Below, one piece after another: positions 62,115-64,000 of a stretch of 64,000 bases of DNA. The position numbers were made by a program, and so were the translations under genes. Source of the stretch: Trichoplax sp. H2 (lineage: Eukaryota > Placozoa > Uniplacotomia > Trichoplacea); NCBI GenBank assembly GCA_003344405.1, contig NOWV01000086.1:124001-188000 (forward strand), in the 5' to 3' direction. The notes under the pieces were generated by a model. It was not told the DNA's origin and ran no database searches. It was given only the letters and a program-made list of their open reading frames with translations. How positions within the stretch are numbered: position 1 is the stretch's first letter; every line of letters starts with the position of its first letter.

Positions 62115-63743
62115 TGTATTAGGCGTTAATGTGGTTGCTGTATAATAAACATCTTTGAATTAGTTTCAAAACCGGCCAGTTGTTAGTATTTGATTAAGCT
62201 TATGAGAAGAAGGCCCCGTCCCCTTAAAACTGCAGTCTATAATTCTTAACTTGATATAGAAACAAATTTTCCAGTCTTTTATATTTCACTTAAATATTAT
62301 TAACATCAGTGGAGATGAGAGAGTGCTTACAATTTGAAAATGATCGAGGGATTTATCTGTCTATTTATCAGCTATATATTATGTAGTGAATTTTGCAAAT
62401 ATGAAGTTATCTCAAGTTCAGTATCCTCCATCCGCTGTTAGAATTTTGTCATTAATTAGTTATCTATGTATGTACTGTTCGAAAAATGAAAAGTCTTTTC
62501 GTTACACGTGTAGTATTACGCTTAAAACTCTACAGTGAGCATGAATGTTCTGCTGAAACTATTAGTACCGTAAACGAATGTATTTATATTGCCCTTTCGT
62601 AGAGGCTTGAGATGAAAGTACTCGGAGTAACAAGAATAATGCATTGTACCAATTTTGATTAGATATTCCTGAGTACCATACGTATTACACAGTGATCGTA
62701 GTGAGATCAACTTCAGTTTATTGCAATCTGGATAGTAACATATGCGTAGTCTCTGAAAGTTTACTTTATAATACACTGAAAGTATCTTATCTGTTAAACC
62801 TGAGTGAAATTAATATCTTAGACAAAATTTTTCCGTTTCATCGACGCATCCTAAGTTCCTTCAAAGTCTCACCGTTTTTAGGCAATAAGTATCTTCTAGC
62901 CTAAATTGAATAAAAGTGAATTTATGTCGTTCGGTGTTACTGTACACGTTGAATCGGTTAGTAGTTATAAATATATCACAATAGTATTATACAAGAACTA
63001 CCAGATAGATTGAGTATGTGAGTATAAGCATGCTCGAATTCGTAGTAAGAGAAGAATTAAAATCTTCGAATAAGTCCGACGATACCTAAAAATTAAGAAC
63101 TGATTCTATTAGCCTAGTAGGTACCTTTGTTAAATTGTGGCCATAACAACATTTTATATTTACGAACGTGGTAAAGAACACTGCTTTAAATTGCACTCTT
63201 GCACCATAGTAGACTAAGTGAAAAATTCCTGCTACGTAAGTATGCTTTAAATTTAAGTAAAATACAGAAATCTATGATCTTATAACGTATTCTCCATTCT
63301 ATATGGGATGTAGCATTATGTATCAGTATCATGATGAGCTTGGACTGATATACGCGTATACTCAAAAAAGTTATTCTTTTCTACGCCTCTATTTATTTCA
63401 GGATGTGCAATTACGTAGGAAGTACCATACAGTTGTAACAATAATGCACTAGGTCAGTCAGATTTCTGTAACAGCGCTGGACAATAGTTTAATACTGTAA
63501 ACTAGAAGAGTTGGCTACCATGGCAACGTCCAAGTGTATTTATATGCTTTACTCTAGAAGAAAATACAGCACATATTTTTATGAGTAATGTAAATGCTAA
63601 TACTGTAATTCGATGTAATTGTTTTTACTTCTTAAGTTTATCGTAGTGGATTTATCTAGTTAAAAATTTAGACGATCTGCTATAATCAATACCTGGCAAT
63701 TTTTTCAATCATATGAGATTGTAGCTTGCTTTTAGAAATAGCG
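62115..63743. other. Intergenic downstream of NLK
   Basis: AT-rich; only chance-length open frames. No supported gene. Confidence 0.45.
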
Positions 63744-63803
63744 ATGGATATCGACGGGATTGAATTGTGTGATGCGATGTTTTTATATAATGTCTTAAAT
63801 CAG
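63744..63803 (+). CDS. Possible first coding exon of a gene running off the right edge
   Basis: ATG at 63744 opens 20 codons (MDIDGIELCDAMFLYNVLNQ) ending at CAG/GTACGT, a good donor. No further exon is seen in the last 197 bp and I do not recognise the peptide. Confidence 0.22.
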
Positions 63804-64000
63804 GTACGTAAATGCTACATCAAAGCTTGGTCCACGGCTACATTAGCGAATATAATTAAGAATTATTTAGCACTTGCATCTTTATATTATTTGCTATGGG
63901 TTTTGATAGTACGAACAAAACTTAACACCTTGATGAGTTTTGCACTCTTATGATCTGTAAAATGTATGATAGTCTCCTAGAAGTAATAAATCTATATCCT

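Overview
The window is nuclear DNA from an animal. It is AT-rich (roughly two thirds A+T by eye) and carries spliced genes with many short exons, canonical GT-AG introns (mostly 70-130 bp, a few of 1-4 kb) and several long gaps without recognisable genes. Two 20-N assembly gaps lie at 2919-2938 and 26204-26223. Gene content is metazoan: HIP1, CAMKK, PXMP2, GRK2/3, UFD1, SIRT4 and NLK homologues, many nearly collinear with the human proteins. Compact genes, high AT and many ancestral-type introns suggest an early-branching compact animal genome, for example a placozoan or a sponge. I cannot name the species from sequence alone.

Layout, left to right. The 3' end of a HIP1/HIP1R-type gene (+, to 440) is followed by a possible four-exon microprotein gene (+, 1244-1879). 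A repeat-rich locus present twice around the first N gap (about 1976-3873) and 4.7 kb without a supported gene come next. Then a CaMKK-type kinase (+, 20 exons, 8594-13560); PXMP2 (-, 5 exons, 15824-18898); and about 11.5 kb of AT-rich sequence with the second gap. GRK2/3 (+, 23 exons, 30832-39634) has a 3.9-kb first intron full of ACAGT repeats. A long coiled-coil protein (-, 4 exons, 42287-46114) precedes a region with a coding-like remnant, ACAGT repeats and a tandem array of about 125-bp units (47480-49180). UFD1 (-, 9 exons, 49852-52135) is head-to-head with single-exon SIRT4 (+, 52650-53537). More ACAGT repeats follow, then Nemo-like kinase (+, 13 exons, 56279-62009). A possible first exon sits at the right edge (63744-63803).

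The genes do not form one pathway. There are three signalling kinases (CaMKK: Ca/calmodulin to AMPK/CaMK; GRK2/3: receptor desensitisation; NLK: Wnt/TGF-beta/Notch modulation), an endocytic adaptor, a p97 cofactor for ER-associated degradation, a mitochondrial sirtuin, a peroxisomal membrane channel and a probable scaffold or golgin-like protein. UFD1 and SIRT4 are the one pair that probably shares a promoter region.

The most unusual feature is not a gene. It is a dispersed pentanucleotide repeat, (ACAGT)n, mixed with its reverse complement (ACTGT)n, giving many perfect palindromes such as TACAGTACTGTA. It fills intergenic DNA and long introns but none of the reconstructed exons. Both strands are free of stop codons in every frame, which explains many spurious open frames in these places. 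Exons were joined by hand from splice sites, phase and remembered family sequences; no search was run.
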